Assembly: GCA_019449455.1 (NCBI GenBank)
Contig: JAGRPO010000141.1
Span: 1-64,000 of the forward strand
Length of the DNA: 64,000 nucleotides
Direction of reading: 5' to 3'
From: Betaproteobacteria bacterium
GTDB taxonomy: Bacteria; Pseudomonadota; Gammaproteobacteria; Burkholderiales; Usitatibacteraceae
The notes beneath the pieces were generated by a model, which saw nothing but the letters and a program-made list of their open reading frames with translations, was not told where the DNA came from and ran no database searches. Both the position numbers and the translations under genes were made by a program. This document shows positions 1 to 7,599 of the stretch, piece after piece (position 1 is the stretch's first letter; each line of letters opens with the position of its first letter).

Positions 1-1371
1 CGCCATTCGTCGCCGTCGCGGGTGTTCGCCGCGGCCGTCCTCGCCGTCCTCGTCGTCGATCCGTGGGCCGTGCTCTCGCCGGGGTTCTGGCTTTCCTTCG
101 GCGCCGTGGGCGCCATCTTCCTCGCCTTCGCGCTGCGTCCCCGGCCGCCCGGCGCGCTGCGCGTCGCGGCGAGGACGCAGGCGGCAGTCACGCTCGCGTT
201 GTGGCCTCTCCTCGCCTCGCTTTTCGGCGAGGTCTCGGCGGTCTCGCCCGTGGCCAACGCGTTCGCGATTCCGCTGGTGAGCCTCGTGGTCGTGCCGCTC
301 ACGCTGGCCGGATCGCTCCTGCCGCTGCCGTGGCTCCTCGTGCCGGCGCACGCGATCCTGGAGGCGGCGATGGTGCCGCTGGAGTGGCTCGCGGCGTTTC
401 CGTTCGCGGTCGCCGAGTGCGCGGCCGCGCCGGTGGCCGCGGTGGCGTGCGCCGTGGCGGGGGCCTGCCTGCTCCTCGCGCCGCGCGGCCTGCCGATGCG
501 CTGGGCGGGCGCGGCGCTCGTCCTTCCGCTCGCGTTCTTCCGCGCGCCCTCGCCGGCGGCGGGCGAGGCCTGGATCGACGTCCTCGACGTGGGGCAGGGG
601 CTCGCCGTCGTGGTGCGCACCGCCGCGCATTCGTTCGCCTACGACGCGGGGCCCTCGTGGAACGCGGAGTCGGACAGCGGCAACCGCGTCGTCGTGCCGT
701 TCCTGCGGGGCGAGGGCGTGCGCCGGCTCGACGGGCTCGTGATCACGCACGCCGACGACGACCACGCGGGCGGCGCGGCCTCGGTCGCGAAGGCCCGCGA
801 GCCGAAATGGCTGCTCTCGTCCCTGCCGGAGGGCGACGGGCGTCTCGATCTCGCGCCCCGGGCGGTCGCGTGCGTGGCGGGCACGCAGTGGGAGTGGGAC
901 GGCGTCGCATTCGAGGTGCTGCATCCGGCGGCCGCGGCGCTGCGCGACCGGCGGCGCGAGAACGACCGCTCGTGCGTCATCCGCGTCGCCGCGGGCTCGG
1001 GGTCGGCGCTCCTCGCCGCGGACATCGAGCGCCAGGCCGAGGGCGAGCTTGTCGCGCGATCGCGCCATCGCCTGCGCTCGGACGTGCTCGTCGTTCCGCA
1101 CCACGGCTCGCGCAGCTCTTCCACCCCGGCGTTCGTGGACGCGGTATCGCCCTCGGTCGCGCTCGTGTCCGTCGGCTGGCGCAACCGCTTCCGGCAACCT
1201 TCGCCCCTGGTCGAGGCGCGCTACCGCGAATCGGGGGCGTCGTTGTTGCGCACGGACGTGGACGGCGCGATTCGCGTCGAGCTCCCGGCCCGCGCCGGCG
1301 GCATGGTCGCCGTGCGCAGCCACGCCGAGCGCCGACGCTACTGGTCCGACCGGTCGCCGGGCCCGCCGTGA
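1..1371 (+). CDS. comEC: DNA internalization competence protein ComEC/Rec2 (C-terminal part, 5' end outside window)
   Basis: The reading frame is already open at base 1, so the gene starts upstream of the window; a GTG at 22 is only an internal codon. The first ~180 residues are hydrophobic membrane helices of the competence domain. From about residue 187 a metallo-beta-lactamase domain follows: DVLDVGQG, then HADDDHAGG near residue 249, then VPHHGSRSS. ComEC forms the inner-membrane channel for single-stranded DNA uptake, and the MBL domain is thought to degrade the non-transforming strand. It converges on the HD-GYP gene with only 9 bases between stops. Family assignment is secure. Confidence 0.93.
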   Translation, partial: RHSSPSRVFAAAVLAVLVVDPWAVLSPGFWLSFGAVGAIFLAFALRPRPPGALRVAARTQAAVTLALWPLLASLFGEVSAVSPVANAFAIPLVSLVVVPLTLAGSLLPLPWLLVPAHAILEAAMVPLEWLAAFPFAVAECAAAPVAAVACAVAGACLLLAPRGLPMRWAGAALVLPLAFFRAPSPAAGEAWIDVLDVGQGLAVVVRTAAHSFAYDAGPSWNAESDSGNRVVVPFLRGEGVRRLDGLVITHADDDHAGGAASVAKAREPKWLLSSLPEGDGRLDLAPRAVACVAGTQWEWDGVAFEVLHPAAAALRDRRRENDRSCVIRVAAGSGSALLAADIERQAEGELVARSRHRLRSDVLVVPHHGSRSSSTPAFVDAVSPSVALVSVGWRNRFRQPSPLVEARYRESGASLLRTDVDGAIRVELPARAGGMVAVRSHAERRRYWSDRSPGPP

Positions 1372-1380
1372 ACGCGAGGC

Positions 1381-2622
1381 TCAGTACTGGCAGAGCTGGG
1401 CGAGGCCCGGGGAAAGCCCGGGCAGGCCGAGCGGGCCGCGCGAGAGGTGCCAGAACTCGTCGAAACGGCGCTTGAGCGCGTCGAGCACGCCGGCGTCCAG
1501 CCGTCCCGTGCGCCCGGCGGCCGCAAGGGCCTCGCGGACCTGCAGGGCGTCCATGCCGGCACGATAGGAGCGCGTCTGCGTCAGGGCCTGGAAGACGTCG
1601 GCCACGCCGAGGATCCTCGCGGCGAGCGGGAGCGCGCCGTCGCCGATGCCGTCCGGATAGCCGAGGCCGTCTTCCCGCTCGTGGTGCTGGCGCGCCAGCT
1701 CGGCGATGCGCTCCATGGACGGCAGGCGCAGGATCACGTCGTAGGAATGCGCGGCGTGCGTTTCCATCACGCGCCGCTCCTCCGCCGTGAGCGGCCCCGG
1801 CTTGTTGATGATCTGGTCGGGGATGGCGAGCTTGCCGATGTCGTGCAGCAGGCCCGCCGTTTCCAGGTCGTCGCAGTCGCCTTCGGGGAGATCGAAGTGC
1901 TCGCCGAGCCGGCGCGCGATCGCCGCCACGCGGAAGGAGTGCTCGGCCGTGTAGGGGCACTTGGCATCGACGATGGCCGCCATCAGGAAGGGGACGGTTC
2001 GCCGGTCCTTCTCCGTCATCGGGGCGAACTCGATGCCGGCGAGGATCTCGTCGACCTTCTGGCCGACGCGCGCCTGGGCGATGTCGGCCCAGAAGACGGG
2101 GTCGCGGGCCACGGACGCGACGGCGGGCGCGAACTGCTCCGAGAACAGCGTTCCCATCGACGCCATCGCCTTCGCCAGCGCGTGCTCGCGCGAGCGAACG
2201 CCCGGCGCGAGCCAGGCGTCGAGGCGGTCGGCGAGGAAGACGAGATTCGCGGCGAGGCGCGTCGGCTGCGGCATCGCCTCCGACTCCTCCGTGTGCCACT
2301 GCATGTGGTGATTGCGCACGACCGGCTCCAGGTAGGCGAGGCAGTCGAGCGACTCGACCAGGCGGGCGCCGCGCTCGCAGTGCTGGTCCACCTCGCCCCA
2401 CTGGTCCTCGGCCACGAGATGGTCGTGCGTGTCCGTGGACGACACGCCGCAGTCGTGCAGCAGCCCGGCGACGAAGATGCGCTCGGCCTGCTCCCGGGAA
2501 GCGCCGAGCCGCAGGCCCAGCGCGTGCGCGATGAGCCCCACGCGCTTGTCGTGGCCGTGATCGGTGACGCCCACCAGGTCGATGGCGTCGGCGAGGAAGC
2601 GGATGACGTGGTGCGTCTTCAT
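1381..2622 (-). CDS. HD-GYP domain cyclic-di-GMP phosphodiesterase (last gene of the GTPase signalling operon)
   Basis: 413 aa from an ATG at 2622 that follows an AAGGAA ribosome-binding site. It has two HD-type halves. The N-terminal half carries LLHDCG and may be degenerate or regulatory. The C-terminal half is a canonical HD-GYP domain with AEHS, LLHDIGK near residue 258, HHERED and GLGYPDG, so the metal ligands and the GYP signature are intact. Active HD-GYP enzymes hydrolyse cyclic-di-GMP. It is 25 bases downstream of a roadblock-like gene and probably the output of the operon, but that is inference. No membrane segment or receiver domain is visible, so its input probably comes from a partner protein. 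Confidence 0.88.
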   Translation of the reverse strand: MKTHHVIRFLADAIDLVGVTDHGHDKRVGLIAHALGLRLGASREQAERIFVAGLLHDCGVSSTDTHDHLVAEDQWGEVDQHCERGARLVESLDCLAYLEPVVRNHHMQWHTEESEAMPQPTRLAANLVFLADRLDAWLAPGVRSREHALAKAMASMGTLFSEQFAPAVASVARDPVFWADIAQARVGQKVDEILAGIEFAPMTEKDRRTVPFLMAAIVDAKCPYTAEHSFRVAAIARRLGEHFDLPEGDCDDLETAGLLHDIGKLAIPDQIINKPGPLTAEERRVMETHAAHSYDVILRLPSMERIAELARQHHEREDGLGYPDGIGDGALPLAARILGVADVFQALTQTRSYRAGMDALQVREALAAAGRTGRLDAGVLDALKRRFDEFWHLSRGPLGLPGLSPGLAQLCQY

Positions 2623-2647
2623 CGGTTCCTTGCCCCGGCCGGCGGGC

Positions 2648-3289
2648 TCAGGCGTCCTCGGGCGCGTACCGTCGCGTGAGCGCCCAGGCGAGGGAAACGA
2701 ACTCGGGCGTGTTGAACCTGGGCACGCCGCCGATCGCGAGGACGAAGGTGTTCGCGCCCAGGTGCAGCGGCCAGAAGCCCAGCTGGCTGTTGCCCGAGGC
2801 GTCCAGCAGCCCCCAGCCGCCCGATTGCATCGAGAGGTTGGCCCCCAGGAGCTGCGCGTGGCGGTCGTGCACGCCGGCGAGGTCCGCGGCCAGGGCGGAG
2901 AGCCCTTCCGCGGTCTCGTGCGCGAATCCGGCCGCCGCGAGGTAGAAGCCCTGCGAGTCGGCCAGCACGCACCGCCCGGAGCCGGAAAGCCGGGCGAGCA
3001 GCGGCGGCAGCAGGTTCTCGAAGGCGCCTTCCGGCGCCGCGCGCGGCTCGGCCAGCCCCTGCACGAGGGCGAGGGACTGGAGCCGGTGCAGGAGCTCGCC
3101 CGCGTCGCCGGATGCCTCGCCGGCAAGGCGGGCGACGGTGGCGGCGCCGGAGTCGGGGCTGCGCGCGAGCCCCAGCAGCCGCAGGATGAAGCGCCGCGCG
3201 GCGTCGTTGCCCGGGTGGGAGGCGGCCAGGTAGGCGCCGGCCGGCGTAGGCGCGAGGAACCGGCCCTCGAGTATCCGGTAGGCGGTCAC
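2648..3289 (-). CDS. Roadblock/LC7-like protein with N-terminal helical domain
   Basis: 213 aa from a GTG at 3289 that overlaps the stop of the upstream GTPase gene (GTGA). Residues 1-95 are mostly helical (LLHRLQSLALVQGL), resembling a small winged-helix or helical module. The C-terminal ~110 residues have the alternating pattern of a roadblock/LC7 fold: VLADSQGFYLAAAG, an alanine-rich helix ALAADLAGVHDRHAQLL, then FWPLHLGANTFVLAIGG. Roadblock proteins bind or activate Mgl/Cvn-type small GTPases, and this gene sits directly behind one. The fold call comes from pattern only and is moderately sure; no catalytic function is implied. Confidence 0.55.
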   Translation of the reverse strand: MTAYRILEGRFLAPTPAGAYLAASHPGNDAARRFILRLLGLARSPDSGAATVARLAGEASGDAGELLHRLQSLALVQGLAEPRAAPEGAFENLLPPLLARLSGSGRCVLADSQGFYLAAAGFAHETAEGLSALAADLAGVHDRHAQLLGANLSMQSGGWGLLDASGNSQLGFWPLHLGANTFVLAIGGVPRFNTPEFVSLAWALTRRYAPEDA

Positions 3290-3822
3290 GGGCGAAGCCC
3301 CGGGTCCAGGGAGTGCAGCAGCGCCTTCACGAGCGTGCCCACGTCCTCGCGGCGGCGCGCGTCGACCTCGAAGACCGCCGGGTTCAGGCCATGGGCGGCA
3401 AGGCAGCGGTGGTAGAACGAGACGCCGGGCGCGGGATGCGTGTCCATGCGCGTGACGCCGACCACCATCTGCGTCTTGGCGATGTAGTCGCGGAAGGCGG
3501 TCACGAAGAAATCGACGTCCTGCTGCGGGTGCTTGCGCGAATTGTCGAGCATCAGGACGAGGCCGATGCCGCCCTCGGTGAGGATGTCCCACATGAAGTC
3601 GAACCGCTCCTGCCCCGGCGTCCCGTACAGGTGCAGCCGCTCGTGGTCGGCGATCTTCATGAGCCCGTAGTCCATGGCGACGGTGGTCCGGGGCTTCCTC
3701 TCCCGGGTCATGTCCGTGGCCGCCTCGTCGGTCCCGATCGGCGGGATGTCGCTCAACGAGGCGATGGCCGTGGTCTTCCCGGCGCCGACGGGGCCGGTGA
3801 ACACGATCTTGTAGTCGGCCAT
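3286..3822 (-). CDS. Small Ras-like GTPase of the conservon (CvnD)/MglA type
   Basis: 178 aa. G1/P-loop GPVGAGKT at residues 10-17, a threonine-rich switch I around 46-47, LYGTPGQERFDFMWD at 65-79 (G3 with the bacterial TPGQ form), TRMD at 124-127 as G4, and EVDARRRED as G5. The LYGTPGQ-RF-FMW signature is typical of the GTPases of actinobacterial conservons (CvnD) and of related proteobacterial proteins, which work with a roadblock partner. No lipidation or membrane segment is seen, so it should be cytoplasmic. It lies between the REC-like gene (3 bases upstream) and a roadblock-like gene (4-base overlap). It is likely the molecular switch of this operon. Confidence 0.85.
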   Translation of the reverse strand: MADYKIVFTGPVGAGKTTAIASLSDIPPIGTDEAATDMTRERKPRTTVAMDYGLMKIADHERLHLYGTPGQERFDFMWDILTEGGIGLVLMLDNSRKHPQQDVDFFVTAFRDYIAKTQMVVGVTRMDTHPAPGVSFYHRCLAAHGLNPAVFEVDARRREDVGTLVKALLHSLDPGLRP

Positions 3823-3825
3823 GGC

Positions 3826-4956
3826 CTAGCGCCCCGCGAGCCGGCCGAGAATCCGGCGCAGGATGCCGCGGCGGTCGGTCGATTCGCGCCGCTCGCCTTC
3901 GCGGGCCCCGGTCTCGCCGCGCCGGTCCCCGCCGCTTCGCCGCTCTTCCCGGATGCGCGGCGTGCTCGCATGCCCGGGGAGCGATTCCAGCAACCCCACG
4001 GCCTGCGCGGCCGACAGCAGCGGAAAGAGGTGCCGGTGCGGCACCCCCAGCGCGAGGGCCGCGTCGAGCGGCGTGTGCGGGGCCCCGACCAGGAGCGCGG
4101 TGATCCGCATCGCGTTGGGTGTCTCCGTCCAGCGCGTGAACACGGGCCAGTGGCGAATCCGGACCGGCACGTCGAGCGCGATGTCGCGCGACAGCCGCCC
4201 GCGCGCCGACCACAGCGCCACCTGCCAGAGCACGGGCGCGAGCGGCTGCAGGGGCGTCGCGGGCGCCGGGGCGGTTCCGACCAGCTCCCGGAGGTGCACG
4301 ATGTCCTCGCGCAGCGCGATGAGGCACACCGAGCGAAGGACGTTCGGGCGGATCGTCGTCTCGATGCCGTTGCGGTGCACGACGAACGGCCCGGGAAGCC
4401 CTTCGATGGCGCGCGACTTCCCGTCCCTGATCACGAGCGCGCAGCAATGCGACAGCAGCGCCTGGAAGTGGCCCTGGATGCAGTAGGTGGCGCGGGCGAC
4501 GTCGTCGGCGTTCCGGGGATCGATGTCGGGAGCGTCGCCGCAGCAGCGGTCCTCGATTTCCGCGTCGAGGGCGGTCGTGGCGGCGCGCGTCGCGACATCC
4601 TCCCTGGGCCGCGACACCACCGTGTGAGCGGGCTGCGGCGCCGGGGCGAATCCCTTGCGCGCCCGCGCGATGGCGGACTTGAGGGCCGCCGGGCTCACCG
4701 GCTTCGTCAGCCAGAGCGCTCCCTCGCGTTCCTGCGGCCGCGTGGACAGGATCACGCTCGGGACCTCCGGGTAGCGCTTGCGGTACTCCTTCCACACGCG
4801 GTCTGGGTCCGACGAGTCGAGGTCCACGACGCCGACCTGCGGCTTGCCCATCGTGAGCAGGCGGACCTTCTCCCATCCCGGGGACTCGAACAGGATGGCG
4901 AACTGGGCGCTGGTCCGTTCGGGGACGTTGAAGATCGAGACGGTCGTGACGGGCAC
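3826..4956 (-). CDS. Response-regulator-like (degenerate REC) protein with uncharacterised C-terminal region
   Basis: 376 aa from a GTG at 4956 preceded by GGGAGG at good spacing; the frame stays open farther upstream but that would overlap the previous gene. Residues 1-105 look like a shortened receiver domain: VVDLDSSD near residue 47 gives a possible phospho-acceptor, LTKPVSP near 84 the conserved lysine. Spacing is shorter than in standard REC domains, so phosphorylation is uncertain. The middle region (about 140-330) is rich in Cys/His early on (RCCGD, CIQGHFQ, SHCCALV) and matches nothing I can name. The tail is very basic (RRGILRRILGRLAGR). It ends 3 bases before the GTPase start, so a role in that switch is likely. 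Confidence 0.6.
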   Translation of the reverse strand: MPVTTVSIFNVPERTSAQFAILFESPGWEKVRLLTMGKPQVGVVDLDSSDPDRVWKEYRKRYPEVPSVILSTRPQEREGALWLTKPVSPAALKSAIARARKGFAPAPQPAHTVVSRPREDVATRAATTALDAEIEDRCCGDAPDIDPRNADDVARATYCIQGHFQALLSHCCALVIRDGKSRAIEGLPGPFVVHRNGIETTIRPNVLRSVCLIALREDIVHLRELVGTAPAPATPLQPLAPVLWQVALWSARGRLSRDIALDVPVRIRHWPVFTRWTETPNAMRITALLVGAPHTPLDAALALGVPHRHLFPLLSAAQAVGLLESLPGHASTPRIREERRSGGDRRGETGAREGERRESTDRRGILRRILGRLAGR

Positions 4957-4969
4957 CGCGCGCCTCCCT

Positions 4970-5638
4970 TCAGGCGACGCCGAGGCGCGAGCGCGCCTCG
5001 GACCATGACGGGACGCGCGCGCAGGCCTCGGGGAAACGGGCGCCGACGGCGCGCAGCCGGCCGGCGTCGGCCGTCGTGGCATAGATCGTCGCGAGGTGCT
5101 CCAGCGCGCGCTCGCGCGTCTGCGCGTCGTCCAGCGCCTCCTCGAGGAGTTCCCGGGCGCCGGCGAGGTTGCCCAGGGTGAGCTCCGCCTCCGCGATCGC
5201 GAGCCGGTCGTACGGGCGGGGCCCCTCGGCTTCGACCGACACGAGGTCGAGCCGCCCTTCCACCGCGTGGTCGAGGACCGCGGTGCCGTGGCGGTGCCCG
5301 GCGCGGCCGCCCGTGAACGACTCGCGGCAGGCGGAGCCGAGCAGGCCCCCGCACTGGCCGAGCAGGCGATCGCGCAGGCCGCGCCCGGCCGGGCCGAGCG
5401 CGATGTGCAGGTCGCGAAGCGCGCCGCAGGCGCCGGCCTCGTCCCGCAGCTCGGCCAGCAGCCCGATGCGCTGCGTGTGCGCGAGCAGGTCGCGCGGGGA
5501 GCGCGACACGCGATGGGCGAGATAGTCGGCCGCCGTCGCGTTGCGCCATTCCGGCGGCATGCGCAGCTCGCGCGACGTTCCCAGGGCGAACTCGGGGTCC
5601 GGGATCATCGTGGAGGCGGTCGTGTCCTGCGGGATCAT
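4970..5638 (-). CDS. Uncharacterised helical (TPR-like) protein of the signalling operon
   Basis: 222 aa, no signal peptide and no membrane helix. It is alanine/leucine-rich and probably all-helical. The C-terminal stretch LAIAEAELTLGNLAGARELL resembles a tetratricopeptide unit, followed by a second weaker one. The N-terminal part has several Cys (ACGAL, GQCGGLLGSACR) that do not form a recognisable metal site. It is 13 bases upstream of the REC-like gene. I see no good ribosome-binding site for the first ATG; a second methionine ten codons in is an alternative start. It may act as a scaffold, but no function can be claimed. Confidence 0.55.
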   Translation of the reverse strand: MIPQDTTASTMIPDPEFALGTSRELRMPPEWRNATAADYLAHRVSRSPRDLLAHTQRIGLLAELRDEAGACGALRDLHIALGPAGRGLRDRLLGQCGGLLGSACRESFTGGRAGHRHGTAVLDHAVEGRLDLVSVEAEGPRPYDRLAIAEAELTLGNLAGARELLEEALDDAQTRERALEHLATIYATTADAGRLRAVGARFPEACARVPSWSEARSRLGVA

Positions 5639-5663
5639 GGACTGTCGTCCGGGCGGCCTTGCG

Positions 5664-6407
5664 CTAGGTGAGCGTGTCCATGAGGTCGATCATGAACTCG
5701 GTGGCTTCCTCGTCGAGCTCGTCCCACCCGGCGAGGCCGAGGTTCGCGAGGATGTCGCGGCCCTTCGCGTCCTGGTCCATGCCGAGGAGCGCGTCGCGGA
5801 TCTCGTCGCGGCGAGGCGCGAGCCGGGGACCGGCCATCAGCGCGTGGTGCACGACGTAGATGTGGCTCTCGACGATCTGGCGAAGCTGGCGCCGCGTGAC
5901 CTCGGAGAGCTCCTCGAAGGACTGCTTCAGGAAGAATCCCGCGTCCGCCGTTCCCGAAAGAAGCGCCTTGGCGACCAGGACGTAGTTGCCGCAGGCGACG
6001 GCGGCCGTGTTGGCCGCCGAGAGGTCCGCGGGCTCGATCATGATCATGCCCATGGTGCGCACGTCGGGGTCGTCGGTGGAGGCGATGCGCGCGCCGGGCC
6101 GCAGGTCCTCGACGTGCTGCACCGCGCTCGCCGCGGGCACCGCGATGATCGCCTCGTCGGCCTTGTCCCGGGGCCTGGCGACGGGAACGAAGCCCTTCTC
6201 GCGCACCAGGAGCGCGGCGTCGTAGGGGTTGGCGTAGATGAGGTCGATCTTGCCGGCGGCGATGTCGGCGCGCTGGCGGACGAAGTCGTCGTAGAGCTCG
6301 AGGTGGATCGCCGCCTCCAGCCTGCGCTGCAGCCAGGTGTTGAAGATGAACCAGCCCGAGATGCGGGCGGGCGGGAAGTCGGGGCTCACGGTGAAGGTGT
6401 GGGTCAT
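5664..6407 (-). CDS. PhnD-like (phosphate/phosphonate) periplasmic-type binding protein without signal peptide
   Basis: 247 aa. The pattern is of a type 2 periplasmic binding fold of the PhnD group: IYANPYDAALLVREKGFVPV, then ARPRDKADEAIIAV, then a second lobe with ALLSGTADAGFF. The start at 6407 overlaps the stop of the PAS gene (ATGA). The N-terminus MTHTFTVSPDFPPARIS is not a signal peptide or lipobox, so the protein should stay in the cytoplasm. No ABC permease or ATPase is nearby. It probably serves as a ligand-sensing input of the GTPase operon rather than as a transporter part; this is inference. Confidence 0.72.
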   Translation of the reverse strand: MTHTFTVSPDFPPARISGWFIFNTWLQRRLEAAIHLELYDDFVRQRADIAAGKIDLIYANPYDAALLVREKGFVPVARPRDKADEAIIAVPAASAVQHVEDLRPGARIASTDDPDVRTMGMIMIEPADLSAANTAAVACGNYVLVAKALLSGTADAGFFLKQSFEELSEVTRRQLRQIVESHIYVVHHALMAGPRLAPRRDEIRDALLGMDQDAKGRDILANLGLAGWDELDEEATEFMIDLMDTLT

Positions 6408-6913
6408 GGCGAATAGGCCTCCCGCTCGCCGGGCGCGAAGAGCGTCGGGTAGAGCTTCGCGCACTCGTCGATCTTCGTGCGCGAGGGCTTGCGCCGCACG
6501 GAGGTGTAGCCCACGAGGTTGCCCTTGCGCACGTTGCCGATGACCGTGGCGAACACCCAGTAGTAGGCGCCGTCCTTGCGCAGGTTCTTCACGTAGCCCG
6601 TCCACTTCTCGCCGCGGGCGAGCGTGTCCCACAGGCCCTTGAACGCGGCGCGCGGCATGTCCGGGTGGCGCAGGATGTAGTGCGGGGCGCCGATGAGCTC
6701 CTCCTTCGAGTAGCCCGACATGTCCACGAAGGCCTTGTTCGCCTGCGTGATCATGCCCGGCACGTCGGTGCAGGAGACGATGAGCCGCCCCTCGGGGAAC
6801 GGCACCTCGACGTCGGTGTAGCGCACGATCCGGCTCGCCCCGTCGAAGTAGGTGAGCCTGGCTTCCTTGAACGCCCCGCCGGCGATGTCGGCGGGTTCCA
6901 TGTCCCTGAGCAT
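6404..6913 (-). CDS. PAS domain protein (Aer-like PAS sensor)
   Basis: 169 aa from an ATG at 6913 behind GGAGGG. Residues ~30-150 form one PAS domain of the aerotaxis-receptor type: ITQANKAFVDMSGYSKEELI, then APHYILRHPDMPRAAFKGLW, then GYVKNLRKDGAYYWVFATV. This subgroup commonly binds FAD and senses redox or oxygen, but whether flavin is bound cannot be read here. There is no methyl-accepting, kinase or GGDEF domain, so it must signal by protein contact. Second gene of the signalling operon, 26 bases behind the roadblock gene. Confidence 0.87.
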   Translation of the reverse strand: MLRDMEPADIAGGAFKEARLTYFDGASRIVRYTDVEVPFPEGRLIVSCTDVPGMITQANKAFVDMSGYSKEELIGAPHYILRHPDMPRAAFKGLWDTLARGEKWTGYVKNLRKDGAYYWVFATVIGNVRKGNLVGYTSVRRKPSRTKIDECAKLYPTLFAPGEREAYSP

Positions 6914-6939
6914 TCGACCCTCCGTGTCGCGGCCCGAGC

Positions 6940-7302
6940 CTAGATGACCTTGGTGATCGCCGCGGCCGCGCGCTTCACGTCCAGGAAGATGAGGCCGAGC
7001 TTGGCGTTCGCCTTGGCGAGCGTCGTGAGGACGGCCTCGTTTCCCGCGTGCGTCATGATCACGTAGCCTCGGTCGCCCTTGACCAGCACCTGCTCGAGCT
7101 CGCCGCGCGCGAGCTCCTTGGCCGTGCGGTCGCCCAGGGAAAGCAGGGCCGCGCTCATCGCCCCGACTCGGTCCTCGTCCATGCCCTGCGGCAGGAGCGC
7201 GGCCATCATCAGGCCGTCCAGCGAAATGACCGCCGAGGCTTCGATGTCTGCCGAAGTCCCGTTCAGGTCGCCCAGGATCGTCGTGAGAACTTCTGCGCGC
7301 AT
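6940..7302 (-). CDS. Roadblock/LC7 domain protein (MglB/CvnB-like), first gene of the signalling operon
   Basis: 120 aa, a complete single roadblock domain: GTSADIEASAVISLDGLMMA, MSAALLSLGDRTAKELA, QVLVKGDRGYVIM and a C-terminal helix ending AAAITKVI. Proteins of this size and type partner small GTPases as GAPs or scaffolds (MglB, CvnB). The start is supported by GGGAG seven bases upstream. The gene opens a run of eight minus-strand genes down to 1381, with all gaps under 30 bases, so its promoter must lie in the 297-base gap before relA. Confidence 0.88.
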   Translation of the reverse strand: MRAEVLTTILGDLNGTSADIEASAVISLDGLMMAALLPQGMDEDRVGAMSAALLSLGDRTAKELARGELEQVLVKGDRGYVIMTHAGNEAVLTTLAKANAKLGLIFLDVKRAAAAITKVI

Positions 7303-7599
7303 GCTCCGTCTCCCGATGAAGGGGGGAACGCGATGGGACTCGCGATTCCCCCGTCGCCGGCCGCCGGGCCGGCAAATCGTCTTCCGGGCGCCGCGCGGCC
7401 GATGGACCAGCCTCGCAGACGGCCCATGTCTTTCCAGATCATGTTGCACCCGGCGCGCGCGACGCAGTTGACGTGGCTCAACGGAAAATGAACTCGCGAC
7501 TCGCGCGCGAAACCTTTCGCGCGGGATCGTGGCGCCCCGGCCGGCGCCCGAAGGCACCGGGGTAGAATCGCGGCTGGAACCAATCCCCGAAGCACCGAC
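7303..7599. promoter_or_regulatory. Divergent intergenic region between the signalling operon and relA
   Basis: 297 bases without a convincing gene. On the plus strand TAGAAT at 7563-7568 is a plausible -10 box for relA, 32 bases before its GTG. No clear -35 could be picked out. The minus-strand promoter of the roadblock operon must also be here, but I see no distinctive box. No inverted repeat stands out. Confidence 0.35.
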
